Assembly: GCF_023639785.1 (NCBI RefSeq) | Contig: NZ_CP098325.1 | Span: 310,001-374,000 of the forward strand | Source of the DNA: Leclercia adecarboxylata | GTDB taxonomy: Bacteria > Pseudomonadota > Gammaproteobacteria > Enterobacterales > Enterobacteriaceae | Direction: 5' to 3' | Length of the DNA: 64,000 nt | Shown here: in pieces, positions 38,144 to 47,931 of the stretch | How the letters are laid out: every line of letters starts with the position of its first letter | How positions within the stretch are numbered: position 1 is the stretch's first letter | Notes under the pieces: generated by a model | What the model saw: the letters and a program-made list of their open reading frames with translations, nothing else | Database searches by the model: none | Told to the model about the DNA's origin: nothing | Program-made: the position numbers and the translations under genes

Positions 38144-40195
38144 ATGCCTTTGCAAATAAAAGACATTATTGATCTGCAAACTCTTATCGAGTCGGAACAG
38201 GTAGAGTTCAAGCTGGCAGGGGGGAAAGATGGCAAAGGCGAGTTACCGAAAGACTTCTGGCCCACCTATTCCGCAATGGCGAATGGTCGGGGCGGTTGGG
38301 TCGTTCTCGGTGTAAAAGAACAGTCTGGAAAATTTACACCAGTGGGTATTACTGAGCCCGAAAAGATTAAGACCGATCTGTTTAATCAGTTAAACGATCG
38401 CGATCGGGTCAGTGCGAATGTGCTGAGATCAGAAAACGATGTGCAACAGGTCTCTTTGCAGGGAACGGATGTTCTGGCGATCCATATTCCACAGGCGATG
38501 CGCAAACAAAAGCCGGTTCACCTGAAAAAGTCCCCATTTGGTAACACCTATCTACGCCTGCACGAAGGCGATCGCCTTTGTGATGATATGACCGTCAAGA
38601 GGATGCTTGCAGAGCAGATCCACGACAGCCGCGATAATGAAGTGCTATCCGAGCACTATACCTTTCAGGACGATATCGATCTGGACAGCCTGAAAGTCTA
38701 TCGCAATCTGCTATCAGCAAATAACCCGCAGCATCCTTATCTGGCCTGTGAGCCGTTTGAACTATTTAAAGTGGTTGGTGGATGGCGTAAAGACAGGGAA
38801 ACCGGAAAAGAGGGCATCACGCTGGCTGGCATCCTCATGTTTGGTAAATGGGATGCGATTATTGCCGCAGCGCCTAACTACATGGTGGATTACCAGGAAC
38901 GCCCCGAAGCTAAAACGGAGCTGCGTTGGGTGGATCGGGTATGTCCGGACGGTACATGGTCAGGAAACCTGTTTGATTTTTATCGCAAGGTATATCAAAA
39001 GCTGGTCGCCGATCTGAAAGTCCCCTTTATGCTTGAAGAGGGGCTGCGTAGAACGGATACGCCAGTACATATCGCACTGCGTGAAGCGCTGGTCAACACG
39101 CTGGTCCATGCTGATTTTACCGACCGGGTTTCTATTTTGATCGTCAAACGTCCTGATATGTTTGGCTTTCGCAATCCCGGCTTGATGCGCCTGCCGTTGG
39201 AGGATGTAATTGCAGGCGGAGTTAGTGATTGCCGCAACAGGTTGCTACACCAGATGTTCTTGCTGATTGGTCTGGGCGAGAAAGCTGGTTCAGGGATGCC
39301 TAAGATTTTCAGCGGCTGGAAATCGGCTAACTGGCGCACCCCTAAACTTTGGGAAAAAACATTTCCTGCGCAGACGCTATTAGAGCTTTCCACCGCTAGC
39401 CTGATTCCACAGCATGTTCTGGATGACCTGCATCAACGATTTCGCGAGGCCTTCGATCTGCTTGATGATTTTGAACAGGTGATTGTTGCAACGGCGGCGA
39501 TTGAAGGCTGGGTTAACCATGAACGAGCCTGCCAGTTAACAACACGACACTCCCGCGAAGTCACGCTGACGCTTCCCCGACTGGAAAGTAAAGGTTTTCT
39601 GGCCGCAGGCGGTGAACAAAAGAGTAAATATTACACCTTGCCCGGCGTATCGGTCATGACGCCGGATGAGGTTTTCTCGTTAGGGGCGGTTGTGAGTTCT
39701 ACTCATAACGAGGGTAACTCCGCATATAACGAGCAGAGGTCCACACATAACGAGGGGAACTCCACATATAACGAGCAGAGGTCCACACATAACGAAAGGA
39801 ACTCCACACATAATGAGGAAAGCTCCACATATAACGCCGGGGATGAACAACCCTCATCCCGGGATGAATATGGACGTTTGCTTAACCGCTTTATCGATCA
39901 ACCCTATATTGATGATGTTGACAATCTCACCGAGGCTTTCCGGGATTCGTTGTTTGCTTTAGCTGCGGTTCCGCGTGAAAGGCTGCGTCTGGGGAATAAA
40001 GAGCTGATGAAGAGTGTGATCCTGAATGTGTGTCAGGGACAGTATATTTCCGTTGCTGCGCTGGGGCAGATCCTTAGTCGTAACCCTAATGCGTTGCGTC
40101 AGCAGTACTTAAAACCACTGGTGGAGCTAGGGGAACTGAAGCTGGCGTTTCCGCAGTATAAGAATGACCCTAAACAGGGATATAGCGCAGTTTGA
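38144..40195 (+). CDS. AlbA_2/Schlafen-type putative DNA-binding ATP-binding protein
   Basis: The 683-residue protein is counted from the ATG at 38144 (MPLQIKDIIDLQTLIES); an ATG at 38099 is an alternative start. The N-terminus is an AlbA_2 domain (about 10-130: EQVEFKLAGG, then ANGRGGWVVLGVKE). A GHKL-like segment VHIALREALVNTLVHADF lies near 309-326 and a winged helix near 449-510. A tandem repeat of STHNEGN/STYNEQR units occupies about 519-566, before a C-terminal helical domain. Relatives are annotated as RecG-like or transcriptional regulators, and some occur in defence islands. Function here is unknown. Confidence 0.75.
   Translation: MPLQIKDIIDLQTLIESEQVEFKLAGGKDGKGELPKDFWPTYSAMANGRGGWVVLGVKEQSGKFTPVGITEPEKIKTDLFNQLNDRDRVSANVLRSENDVQQVSLQGTDVLAIHIPQAMRKQKPVHLKKSPFGNTYLRLHEGDRLCDDMTVKRMLAEQIHDSRDNEVLSEHYTFQDDIDLDSLKVYRNLLSANNPQHPYLACEPFELFKVVGGWRKDRETGKEGITLAGILMFGKWDAIIAAAPNYMVDYQERPEAKTELRWVDRVCPDGTWSGNLFDFYRKVYQKLVADLKVPFMLEEGLRRTDTPVHIALREALVNTLVHADFTDRVSILIVKRPDMFGFRNPGLMRLPLEDVIAGGVSDCRNRLLHQMFLLIGLGEKAGSGMPKIFSGWKSANWRTPKLWEKTFPAQTLLELSTASLIPQHVLDDLHQRFREAFDLLDDFEQVIVATAAIEGWVNHERACQLTTRHSREVTLTLPRLESKGFLAAGGEQKSKYYTLPGVSVMTPDEVFSLGAVVSSTHNEGNSAYNEQRSTHNEGNSTYNEQRSTHNERNSTHNEESSTYNAGDEQPSSRDEYGRLLNRFIDQPYIDDVDNLTEAFRDSLFALAAVPRERLRLGNKELMKSVILNVCQGQYISVAALGQILSRNPNALRQQYLKPLVELGELKLAFPQYKNDPKQGYSAV
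39699..39840 (+). repeat. In-frame 21/42-bp tandem repeat within the AlbA_2 gene
   Basis: About seven 21-base units of the form TCCACACATAACGAGGGGAA or TCCACATATAACGAGCAGAG follow one another, encoding alternating STHNEGN and STYNEQR. Two successive 42-base blocks are almost identical, as expected for slippage or recombination. The unit length keeps the frame. Confidence 0.9.
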
Positions 40196-40238
40196 ATATT
40201 TGCTAAAACTAAACAAGAGACGGGGAATCCCGATGTCC

Positions 40239-40305
40239 ATTCTCCAAAAGCAAAAACCCGCCTTTTGGGCGGGTTCTTTAAATAGTGGTGCCCGGACTCG
40301 GAATC
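40239..40305. repeat. tRNA-Phe-proximal copy of the att-like repeat
   Basis: This 67-base segment includes the 3' 20 bases of the intact tRNA-Phe gene and the downstream hairpin (AACCCGCCTTTTGGGCGGGTT). It is the partner of 36724-36789. Confidence 0.88.
40254..40278 (-). terminator. Terminator downstream of tRNA-Phe
   Basis: The hairpin AACCCGCC/GGCGGGTT with loop TTTT sits just past the tRNA 3' end on the minus strand, with an A-rich plus strand that gives T-rich RNA. The same hairpin is duplicated at 36737-36762. Confidence 0.8.
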
Positions 40306-40361
40306 GAACCAAGGACACGGGGATTTTCAATCCCCTGCTCTACCGACTGAGCTATCCGGGC
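40286..40361 (-). tRNA. pheU: tRNA-Phe (anticodon GAA)
   Basis: The 76-base gene is identical or nearly so to E. coli tRNA-Phe, starting GCCCGGATAGCTCAGTCGGT and ending with encoded CCA. The anticodon GAA is at 40328-40326. The location upstream of the yjdC–dsbD–cutA block corresponds to E. coli pheU. The gene stays intact next to the islet. Confidence 0.97.
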
Positions 40362-40532
40362 AACGAGGCGCATTAAACCGTAATCACGTACGGTCGTCAA
40401 CCTTATTTCGGCAAACCCTGTTCAACTGCTTAAGATTGCGGCAATCTGTCGGTTTGCCCGGCGATTTTGCACAAATCTTCCAGACAGAAAGGTCATCCCG
40501 GGCAATGCTGATAGCGAAAAAGAGGAGCGACA

Positions 40533-41375
40533 GTGAACGACTGGCTTGAACTGCGGCAGCATGCGGATACGGGAATTGAAACGATCAAGGCGCACTTTGA
40601 AGGGCACGCCTACGATCCGCACTGGCACGACAGCTATCTGGTCGGCATCACACTCAGCGGTACCCAGCAGTTCCATTGCCGTCGCGAACGCCATCGTAGC
40701 CACCCGGGCGATGCGTTTCTGCTTGAACCGGGCGAGATCCACGACGGCGACGCGCCCGTTGCAGGCGGCTTCACCTATCTGACGTTCTACCTGGACGAGC
40801 GCTGGCTGACCGACACTCTGCATGGCCTGTATGAATCCACCCCTGGTCATTATTCCCTGCATTTCACGCAAACCCTGACCCGCGAGCCGCAGCTGGTGCG
40901 TACTATTGGCGACACCTTTGCCGCGCTGCACAATGACGAGATGAAGATCGTGCAGCAAGGTACAATGGATAATCTGCTGGCCCAGCTTACGTCACATTGC
41001 CACTGGCGCAAAAAAGGTCCCTCGCAACTGCAGAGCGCGGCGGTGGCGCACCGGGCGCGGGACTATCTTTATGCCCATCTGGGCGACAATATTGGTCTTT
41101 CCGATCTGGCCCGCGAGACCGGGACCGATCGCTTCACGCTCACCCGCTGCTTCAAGCGCGAGTTTCACCTGGCGCCCCACGCCTGGCTCATTCAACTGAG
41201 GCTGGCAAAAGCACGGCAGTTTCTGGCCCGTGGGGATCAGCCTGTCGATGTGGCGGCTGCGCTGGGGTTTGCCGATCAAAGCCATTTAGGACGCTGGTTC
41301 CAGCGGGCCTATCGCATTACGCCTGCCCACTACCGACGGTTGTGCACAAACCTTCCAGACGTTTCCATAAAATAG
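40533..41375 (+). CDS. AraC-family transcriptional regulator
   Basis: The 280-residue protein has an N-terminal cupin-like sensing domain (HWHDSYLVGITLSGTQQFHC, then HPGDAFLLEPGEIHDG). Two C-terminal helix-turn-helix motifs follow (IGLSDLARETGTDRFTLTRC and VDVAAALGFADQSHLGRWFQ). The start is a GTG at 40533 with GAGGAG six bases upstream. It lies directly before a LysE-type exporter gene and may regulate it; the inducer is unknown, with amino acids plausible from the neighbour. Confidence 0.85.
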   Translation: MNDWLELRQHADTGIETIKAHFEGHAYDPHWHDSYLVGITLSGTQQFHCRRERHRSHPGDAFLLEPGEIHDGDAPVAGGFTYLTFYLDERWLTDTLHGLYESTPGHYSLHFTQTLTREPQLVRTIGDTFAALHNDEMKIVQQGTMDNLLAQLTSHCHWRKKGPSQLQSAAVAHRARDYLYAHLGDNIGLSDLARETGTDRFTLTRCFKREFHLAPHAWLIQLRLAKARQFLARGDQPVDVAAALGFADQSHLGRWFQRAYRITPAHYRRLCTNLPDVSIK

Positions 41376-41412
41376 CGGCAATGTCAGGGCTCTTATAAAA
41401 AAGGAGCCACCT

Positions 41413-42003
41413 GTGAATCTGATGCCGTTTCTGCTGTTTGCTTTTGTCGCCTCGATAACGCCAGGCCCCACCAATATTCTGATTCTCTCTAACAGCCAGC
41501 ACTACGGCGTGAAGGCAACCCTGCCCGCGCTGATGAGCGCCTGCGCGGCAGCCAGTGCTATTGTGCTGGTTTCGGGTGCCGGAGCGGGTGAGCTGCTGCA
41601 CCAGTATCCGCTGGTGCGTCAGGTGATGAGCTGGGCCGGGGTGCTGTGGTTAAGCTGGATGAGCTGGCAGCTATTTTGCGCACCGGCCGCAAACCTGTCT
41701 GGCCAAACGCACACCCGTTTTACCGCGCGCGCGGCGGCACTCTTGCAGGTCATTAATCCCAAAACCTGGATGATGGCGCTGGCGGTTGTCAGCCTGTTTG
41801 CCCCTGCAGGGACGCATGCGTTACGGGATGTCGCGCTGATGGCGCTCTGGTTTTTATTGATCTCGGTGGCCTGCCTGCTGTGCTGGGCATGGCTGGGAAA
41901 GGCGGTGAACAGGCTGTTTCGCACCACTGCGGCAATGGTGCGCTTTCAGCGCCTGATGGCGCTGTGCCTCTTTATTTCAGCGTGGGCGGGAATGCTGGCC
42001 TAA
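41413..42003 (+). CDS. LysE/RhtB-family amino acid exporter
   Basis: The 196-residue inner-membrane protein has six hydrophobic segments and the family motif [13 protein letters not shown] near residues 14-26, with [10 protein letters not shown] later. It likely exports an amino acid or derivative; the substrate cannot be read. The start is a GTG with AGGAG seven bases upstream. It follows the AraC regulator by 37 bases and overlaps the convergent yjdC by four bases. Confidence 0.85.
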   Translation: MNLMPFLLFAFVASITPGPTNILILSNSQHYGVKATLPALMSACAAASAIVLVSGAGAGELLHQYPLVRQVMSWAGVLWLSWMSWQLFCAPAANLSGQTHTRFTARAAALLQVINPKTWMMALAVVSLFAPAGTHALRDVALMALWFLLISVACLLCWAWLGKAVNRLFRTTAAMVRFQRLMALCLFISAWAGMLA

Positions 42004-42575
42004 GTTAGCGCTCCCCCTTTGCGACATTGCGCGAAGTGCAGAATGTCCTCCGCCAGACGCTGGGCGGTATCGACATCGGCCTGGCTGCGGTTCACCAGCA
42101 TCCGGCTGAGGCAACCCTCCAGGATCAGATCCATCTGCTTTGCCACCATCGCCGGATCGTCCACTTCGAGCGTGGTCAGCAGCTCATGGGTAAAATCGTG
42201 CGAAGCACGTTTTTGCTGGTCGGCAAGCTGATGGATCGGGTGACCCGGATCCGGGAAAAAGGTACAGGCGGCTATAAACAGGCAGCCCGGATAGCGGTGA
42301 TTACGCACGCAGTCGGTAAGGGCGGAGTAGCGCGCCATTAATTTTTGCTCTGCCGAGAGCTCCGGGTTCAGCATCAGCTGCCTGCGCCAGCTATCCACCT
42401 GCTGGCTGAGGTAGCGCAGGGCATCGTACAGCAGGGCCTCTTTATCGGGCCAGAAACGGCGGAGTTCATCCAGAGGATAATTGATGCGTTCAGCGACCAT
42501 TTCCAGCGAGGTGCTGGCTATCCCTTGAATTTCAAGCAATTGCAGGGTTGCGCCCAGAACATCTTCACGTTGCAC
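42000..42575 (-). CDS. yjdC: TetR-family regulator YjdC
   Basis: The 191-residue TetR-type repressor has an N-terminal HTH ([20 protein letters not shown], then [20 protein letters not shown]). The start is the GTG at 42575, with GGAGGA seven bases upstream, and gives exactly the E. coli length; the frame is open 30 codons further but without support. The ligand and targets are unknown. Confidence 0.9.
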   Translation of the reverse strand: MQREDVLGATLQLLEIQGIASTSLEMVAERINYPLDELRRFWPDKEALLYDALRYLSQQVDSWRRQLMLNPELSAEQKLMARYSALTDCVRNHRYPGCLFIAACTFFPDPGHPIHQLADQQKRASHDFTHELLTTLEVDDPAMVAKQMDLILEGCLSRMLVNRSQADVDTAQRLAEDILHFAQCRKGGALT

Positions 42576-42621
42576 GGTTTTCTCCTCCGTTACTTTCGTA
42601 CTTTCCCGCTTAAAGTGTCGT

Positions 42622-44331
42622 TTACGGTTGGCGATCGCGCAAATGCGCGCTGAATGCGGCAGCATCCATAAAGCCCGTTACCCGTTGAGCGGGCTGCTCC
42701 TCACCCTGTGCATTGAAAAACAGGATGGTAGGCAGGCCGAGCACCTTCAGCTCACTCAGCAGGGCCCTGTCTTCGGGGCCGTTTGCCGTGACGTTGGCCT
42801 GCAGGAGGACGGTATCTTTCAGGGCGTTTTGCACCTGCGGGTCGCTGAAGGTGTATTTTTCAAACTCTTTGCAGGCGACGCACCAGTCGGCGTAGAGGTC
42901 GAGCATCACCGGTTTACCCTGCGCCTGCGTCAGCGCGCGATGCAATTCGTCGACGTTTCTGACCGGCGTGAAGTTCAGGTGGGCCTGACTTTGCGCGGCC
43001 GGTGCGCCAAACGCCCAGTCCTGTAACGGCCGCACGCTGACCAGCGCGGCGGCCAGCAGCAGGATCTGCACAACGCGGATCCAGGACTTACGGGCACTGA
43101 GGCTGCTGATAAATGCCCAGCTAAAGAACGCCACGCCCAGCATGGCCCACAGTCGCAGCCCCCAGACGTCGCCGATGACCCGTTCCAGCAGGAACACCGG
43201 CAGCGCCAGGATCACAAAGCCAAACGCAGTTTTGACCGTTTCCATCCACGGGCCGCTTTTTGGCAGCAGGCGGTTGCCAAAGACCGTCACCAGAATCAGC
43301 GGCAGACCCATTCCCAGGGCGTAGAGATAGAGCGTGCCGCCGCCGAGCCACATATTACCGCTCTGGGCAATATAGAGCAGGATCGCGCTGAGCGGGGCGG
43401 TAGTGCAGGGCGAGCAGATCAGCCCGGCGATAGCACCCATCGCAAAGACACCCCCCATGGAGCCGCCCTGCTGACGGTTGCTCATCAGGGTTAGGCGGGT
43501 TTGCAGGGAAGAGGGCAGTTGCAGGCTGAAGAGGCCAAACATTGAGAGCGCCAGCAGGATAAACACCGCTGACAGCCCAATAAGCACCCACGGATGCTGC
43601 AGCGCTGCCTGAAACTGGAGCCCGGCCGCCGCAACAATCAGACCAAGGGCGGTATAGGTAAGCGCCATCCCCTGGACATAGATAATTGCCAGCAGCAATG
43701 CCCGGGCGGTAGAAAGGCGCTGCTTACCGCCGAGCACGATGCCGGAGATGAGCGGATACATCGGCAGCACACAGGGAGTAAAGGCGATGCCAATGCCTAT
43801 TAATAAGGCCCAGAAAGCGGAGAAGGGCAGTTCACTGCCGCTTTCGCCCTTCACCCTGGTTCCCTCCGCGGTGGGGAGAGGGGAAAATGCCGGTTGGGCA
43901 GTTGCGGTAACTTCGCTTAGCGGCACCACTTTGGTCTCTGGCGGATAGCATAAACCGGCGTCAGCGCAGCCCTGATAGGTGACCGTCAGGGTGGCGCCTT
44001 TAGCAGCCTGATTTACCGTTACCGGGACGGACAGCTGGCCGCGGTAGATTTCGCTTTTGCCGTAGAACTCGTCTTCGTGCGCCGCGCCGGGAGGCAGCTG
44101 GAGTTCACCAACCTGGGCCTGGGCGGGCGTAATACTGATCTGTTTGCGGTAGAGGTAGTAACCCTCCTTCACATTCCAGTTGAGATTCAGTTCATGTTGG
44201 TTTTGCTGAAAATCGAACACGAAAGCCTGATCGGCTGGCGTGAAGTTCGAGCGGCCGGGTGCATCAAACAACCCGGCAAAAACTGATGTGCTGCACAGCA
44301 GCAGGATCAGCGTAAGGACGCGTTGAGCCAT
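42622..44331 (-). CDS. dsbD: Thiol:disulfide interchange protein DsbD
   Basis: DsbD carries electrons from cytoplasmic thioredoxin to periplasmic DsbC, DsbG and CcmG. The 569-residue protein has a signal peptide (to about 19), an N-terminal alpha domain with the CADAGLC pair, eight membrane segments with TPCVLP and CSPCTTAP, and a C-terminal thioredoxin-like domain with WCVACK. The linker before the first membrane segment (about 149-162) is encoded by DNA resembling an intergenic repeat. It overlaps cutA by 25 bases. Confidence 0.96.
   Translation of the reverse strand: MAQRVLTLILLLCSTSVFAGLFDAPGRSNFTPADQAFVFDFQQNQHELNLNWNVKEGYYLYRKQISITPAQAQVGELQLPPGAAHEDEFYGKSEIYRGQLSVPVTVNQAAKGATLTVTYQGCADAGLCYPPETKVVPLSEVTATAQPAFSPLPTAEGTRVKGESGSELPFSAFWALLIGIGIAFTPCVLPMYPLISGIVLGGKQRLSTARALLLAIIYVQGMALTYTALGLIVAAAGLQFQAALQHPWVLIGLSAVFILLALSMFGLFSLQLPSSLQTRLTLMSNRQQGGSMGGVFAMGAIAGLICSPCTTAPLSAILLYIAQSGNMWLGGGTLYLYALGMGLPLILVTVFGNRLLPKSGPWMETVKTAFGFVILALPVFLLERVIGDVWGLRLWAMLGVAFFSWAFISSLSARKSWIRVVQILLLAAALVSVRPLQDWAFGAPAAQSQAHLNFTPVRNVDELHRALTQAQGKPVMLDLYADWCVACKEFEKYTFSDPQVQNALKDTVLLQANVTANGPEDRALLSELKVLGLPTILFFNAQGEEQPAQRVTGFMDAAAFSAHLRDRQP
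43847..43887. repeat. CCCTCTCCC-type repeat embedded in dsbD
   Basis: The minus strand reads CCCCTCTCCCCACCGCGGAG, then GGAACCAGGGTGAAGGG. It follows the layout of the intergenic repeats at 11317 and 17700 (CCCTCTCCC, GGGAGAGGG, AGGGTGAGGG). It codes in frame for the DsbD interdomain linker. Confidence 0.5.
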
Positions 44332-44630
44332 GAGAGATAGTCGTTATCACCGTGGACCACTGGCAGTACCAGCAGTTCCGGGGTCTGGTAAGGATGATGC
44401 GATTTGAGGCAGTCGAGGAGTGCTTGCTGATGGGCCACGCTGGATTTAAGCAGCATCTGCACTTCATACTCCTGTTCCAGTTTGCCTTCCCAGTAGTAAA
44501 GGGAGGTCGCGCCGGGGAGGATGGTCACACAGGCCGCGAGCTTTTCAGCCAGGACTTTGGCAGCCAGATCCTGAGCGGTAGCTTCATCAGGGGCGGTACA
44601 GAGTACAACAACAGTGTCAGGCATGTTCAC
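44307..44630 (-). CDS. cutA: Divalent-cation tolerance protein CutA
   Basis: This 107-residue trimeric ferredoxin-like-fold protein has the motifs [20 protein letters not shown] and [13 protein letters not shown]. It is linked to copper tolerance in E. coli, but its exact function is unsettled. It overlaps the start of dsbD and shares the gene order dcuA–cutA–dsbD of E. coli. The first methionine is used; one two residues later is also possible. Confidence 0.93.
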   Translation of the reverse strand: MNMPDTVVVLCTAPDEATAQDLAAKVLAEKLAACVTILPGATSLYYWEGKLEQEYEVQMLLKSSVAHQQALLDCLKSHHPYQTPELLVLPVVHGDNDYLSWLNASLR

Positions 44631-44694
44631 AGGTCGACCTCGTTATCGCGAAAAAAATCACTATATCATGCCGGGCCGCTGCTCATTAATGAAT

Positions 44695-44714
44695 CGGGCC
44701 GCTAAGCGGCCCGA
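44695..44714. terminator. Possible terminator between cutA and dcuA
   Basis: The inverted repeat CGGGCCGC/GCGGCCCG sits just after dcuA. No long T-run follows on the minus strand, so it may be a weak or Rho-assisted terminator. Confidence 0.45.
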
Positions 44715-44743
44715 CTTTAACTCTTTTTACACCTGAAAGCGGT

Positions 44744-46045
44744 TTACAGCACAATCCCGCCGATGATGAAGCCGAGGATCACGCACAGGGTAATGGCGAT
44801 CACGCCCGGGATCAGGAAGGCGTGGTTAAAGACGTACTTACCGATGCGGGTGGAGCCGGTGTCATCCATCTCGACGGCCGCCAGCAGAGTCGGGTAGGTT
44901 GGCAGCACAAACAGCGCGGATACGGCAGCGAAAGAGGCGATGGCGGTCAGCGGGGAGACGCCCAGCATCAGTGCTGCAGGCATCAGCGCCTTGGTGGTCG
45001 CCGCCTGGGAGTAGAGCAGGGTGGCAGCAAAGAACAGGACCACCGCCAGCAACCACGGGTAGTTATGCAGCAGGTCGCCCGCAACGGTCTGGATATCGGT
45101 GATGTGGGCTTTGACGAAGGTATCGCCCAGCCAGGCCACACCCAGCACGCATACGCAGGCACTCATACCGGATTTGAAGGTGCTGGCGTTAAGCACTTCG
45201 CTGGTATCGATTTTACAGGTGATGCTAATCAGCGTAGCGATGGTCAGCATGAACACCACGATAGCTTCGTTACGCGGCAGGACCGGGTTCTTGATCAGCC
45301 CAACGGTATCGCTGATGGCGGTAGCGTAGAACATCACCGCGACAATACCGATCAGGAACAGCAGCACGGAGCGCTTAGCGTGTGGCTTCAGGATAAACGC
45401 CTGGCTGCCGCGCAGCTTCACTTCACCTTTTGCCAGACGTTCCTGATACACCGGGTCGTCTTTCAGCTCAGCACCAAGGAAGTTACAGAACACCGCAGTG
45501 ATCATTACTGCAATCAGGGTCACCGGAATACAGATTGCCAGCAGCGTCAGGTAGCTCACGCCGAGCGGCTCAAGGATACCGGCAAAGAAGACCACTGCCG
45601 CTGAGATTGGCGAGGCGGTGATGGCAATCTGCGAGGCCACAACGGCAATGGAGAGCGGACGGGAAGGACGGATGCCCTGCTCTTTCGCCACTTCGGTAAT
45701 CACCGGCAGGGTGGAGAAGGCGGTATGGCCGGTACCGGCCAGAATGGTCATAAACCAGGTGACCAGCGGAGCAAGAAAAGTGATGTATTTTGGATGGCGG
45801 CGCAGCATACGCTCCGCCAGGCTCACCAGGTAGTCCATACCGCCTGCAACCTGCATGGCTGCGATCGCGGCGATAACCGCCATGATGATTTCAATAACGT
45901 CAAACGGGATCGCGCCTGGTTTGATCTGAAGAAAGAGGGTGAGGACAAGCACGCCGAGACCACCGGCGAAACCGATGCCGATCCCTCCGAGCCTGGCGCC
46001 TAAGTATATCGCCAACAAGACGATGACGAGTTCTGCTCCGAACAT
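44744..46045 (-). CDS. dcuA: Anaerobic C4-dicarboxylate transporter DcuA
   Basis: DcuA is an inner-membrane antiporter for aspartate, fumarate, malate and succinate. The 433-residue protein has about ten membrane segments, with an N-terminus MFGAELVIVLLAIYLGARLG nearly identical to E. coli. It follows aspA by about 114 bases and works with it: aspartate imported is deaminated to fumarate for respiration or ammonia supply. Confidence 0.95.
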   Translation of the reverse strand: MFGAELVIVLLAIYLGARLGGIGIGFAGGLGVLVLTLFLQIKPGAIPFDVIEIIMAVIAAIAAMQVAGGMDYLVSLAERMLRRHPKYITFLAPLVTWFMTILAGTGHTAFSTLPVITEVAKEQGIRPSRPLSIAVVASQIAITASPISAAVVFFAGILEPLGVSYLTLLAICIPVTLIAVMITAVFCNFLGAELKDDPVYQERLAKGEVKLRGSQAFILKPHAKRSVLLFLIGIVAVMFYATAISDTVGLIKNPVLPRNEAIVVFMLTIATLISITCKIDTSEVLNASTFKSGMSACVCVLGVAWLGDTFVKAHITDIQTVAGDLLHNYPWLLAVVLFFAATLLYSQAATTKALMPAALMLGVSPLTAIASFAAVSALFVLPTYPTLLAAVEMDDTGSTRIGKYVFNHAFLIPGVIAITLCVILGFIIGGIVL

Positions 46046-46104
46046 AAGTGCCTACCTTGCTTATTAACAAGTTGATATTAAATTGTTGTGTTTTGGTAAC
46101 GCCT

Positions 46105-46138
46105 AAAAAGAAAAAAGGCACGTCATCTGACGTGCCTT
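46105..46138 (-). terminator. Terminator/attenuator between aspA and dcuA
   Basis: The stem AAGGCACGTCA/TGACGTGCCTT is followed on the minus strand by a long T-rich run (complement of 46104-46116). It should end most aspA transcripts while letting some continue into dcuA. Confidence 0.88.
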
Positions 46139-46159
46139 CATGAAGTTTAACCTGAACTG

Positions 46160-47596
46160 TTATTGTTCACTTTCATCCGTATATCTTTTTGCTTTATAGG
46201 CCGGGTGCATTAAGTTTTGCGCCGAGAAGATATCATCCAGCTCGGCTTCTGTCAGCAGTCCGCGCTCAAGTACGACCTCGCGTACGCTTTTACCGGTTTC
46301 AGCACAGATTTTACCGACGATATCGCCGTTGTGGTGTCCGATGAACGGGTTAAGGTAAGTCACAATACCGATGGAGTTATACACGTAGCTTTCACACACC
46401 GCTTTATTAGCCGTGATGCCGTTGATGCATTTTTCCAGCAGGTTGTAGCAGGCGTTAGTCAGGATGTGGATGGATTCAAACATCGCCTGGCCAATCACTG
46501 GCTCCATCACGTTCAGCTGCAGCTGGCCCGCTTCGGAGGCCATGGTAACGGTAATGTCGTTGCCGATAACTTTGAAGCACACCTGGTTTACCACTTCAGG
46601 TACGACCGGGTTCACTTTGGCTGGCATGATGGACGAGCCCGCCTGCAGTTCCGGCAGGTTGATTTCGTTCAGACCGGCGCGGGGTCCGGAAGAGAGCAGG
46701 CGCAGGTCGTTACAGATTTTGGACAATTTCACCGCCAGGCGTTTCAGCGCGCTGTGCACCATTACGTAGGCACCGCAGTCAGAAGTGGCTTCAATCAGGT
46801 CTTCCGCTGGCACCACGGCCAGGTTGGAGACTTCGGCCAGTTTCTGCACTGCCAGCTGCTGATATCCATCCGGGGTGTTCAGACGCGTACCAATCGCCGT
46901 TGCCCCAAGGTTCACCTCAAGCAGCAGTTCAGAGCTGCGCATCAGGTTTTTGGTCTCTTCGTTCAGCAGCACGTTAAACGCGTGGAATTCCTGACCGAGG
47001 GTCATCGGGACCGCGTCCTGCAGCTGGGTACGGCCCATTTTCAGAATGTCCTGGAATTCGACGGCCTTGTTCTGGAAACCTTCGCCCAGCTGGTTAATCG
47101 CATCAACCAGCTTCACGATAGAGGCGTACACGGCGATACGGAAACCGGTCGGGTAGGCGTCGTTGGTGGACTGGCATTTATTGACGTGATCGTTCGGGTT
47201 CAGGTACTGGTACTCACCTTTCTGGTGGCCCATCAGCTCGAGACCGATGTTTGCCAGTACCTCGTTGGTATTCATGTTTACTGATGTCCCTGCGCCGCCC
47301 TGATAGACGTCGACAGGGAATTGATCCATGCACTTGCCGTTGTTCAGCACTTCATCGCAGGCGGCGATGATGGTATTGGCGATGCTTTTTGGAATGGTTT
47401 GCAGCTCTTTGTTTGCCATTGCTGCCGCTTTCTTCACCATCACCATGCCACGGACAAACTCAGGGATGTCGCTGATTTTGCTGTTGCTGATGTAGAAGTT
47501 TTCAATCGCTCTCAGAGTGTGAACACCATAGTAGGCATCCGCTGGAACTTCCCTGGTACCCAACAAATCTTCTTCGATACGAATGTTGTTTAACAT
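46160..47596 (-). CDS. aspA: Aspartate ammonia-lyase (aspartase)
   Basis: Aspartase converts L-aspartate to fumarate and ammonia. The 478-residue protein is a member of the aspartase/fumarase superfamily with the signature loop [11 protein letters not shown] at 320-330, which holds the catalytic serine. [12 protein letters not shown] and [13 protein letters not shown] are further conserved parts. It is upstream of dcuA in the same direction, as in E. coli. Confidence 0.96.
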   Translation of the reverse strand: MLNNIRIEEDLLGTREVPADAYYGVHTLRAIENFYISNSKISDIPEFVRGMVMVKKAAAMANKELQTIPKSIANTIIAACDEVLNNGKCMDQFPVDVYQGGAGTSVNMNTNEVLANIGLELMGHQKGEYQYLNPNDHVNKCQSTNDAYPTGFRIAVYASIVKLVDAINQLGEGFQNKAVEFQDILKMGRTQLQDAVPMTLGQEFHAFNVLLNEETKNLMRSSELLLEVNLGATAIGTRLNTPDGYQQLAVQKLAEVSNLAVVPAEDLIEATSDCGAYVMVHSALKRLAVKLSKICNDLRLLSSGPRAGLNEINLPELQAGSSIMPAKVNPVVPEVVNQVCFKVIGNDITVTMASEAGQLQLNVMEPVIGQAMFESIHILTNACYNLLEKCINGITANKAVCESYVYNSIGIVTYLNPFIGHHNGDIVGKICAETGKSVREVVLERGLLTEAELDDIFSAQNLMHPAYKAKRYTDESEQ

Positions 47597-47931
47597 GTGA
47601 ACCTTCTTTTCAAGCTGCCGATTGATGTACTAAACACACAGTACATATGTGGTTATGTCTATTTTCTGACCGACGATTATCCCCTGAATCGACCAGATAC
47701 CCGGAATGATATGCTGATGATAGCGAAATGCCGTAATCTGGATCACTTATTATGGAGCCCGCGGCATGATATTTATTAATCTGTGAAATAAATCACCGCT
47801 TTAATATTTCCAGAAAAAATATCCGTGCAAACCGATTGAATTTTGACTAAACGCCTCCATGTCTTACAGACGCGAATCGCAAATTGATACCGACAGGGGC
47901 CACAAAGGCGTCTGCCACACAGGAGAAGCCA
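47597..47931. other. Divergent promoter region aspA–fxsA
   Basis: About 335 bases separate the divergent genes and must hold both promoters. A clear CRP consensus is not visible to me, though aspA is CRP/FNR-controlled in E. coli. No other feature is recognised. Confidence 0.4.

Larger units (their letters stand above)
36724..40305. mobile_element. Islet inserted at tRNA-Phe
   Basis: About 3.4 kb lies between direct repeats that carry the tRNA-Phe 3' end. The contents are some 590 bases of low-GC sequence, a membrane protein gene (minus) and an AlbA_2-domain ATP-binding protein gene (plus). No integrase or transposase is present, so it is either a remnant or an element mobilised in trans. 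Confidence 0.7.

Noticed and set aside
39699..39840. CRISPR-like repeats
   Set aside because: Units are contiguous 21-mers in a coding frame with no spacers.
46217..47284. 355-codon open frame opposite aspA
   Set aside because: Antisense shadow of aspA, again rich in Phe, His and Val from biased codon use.
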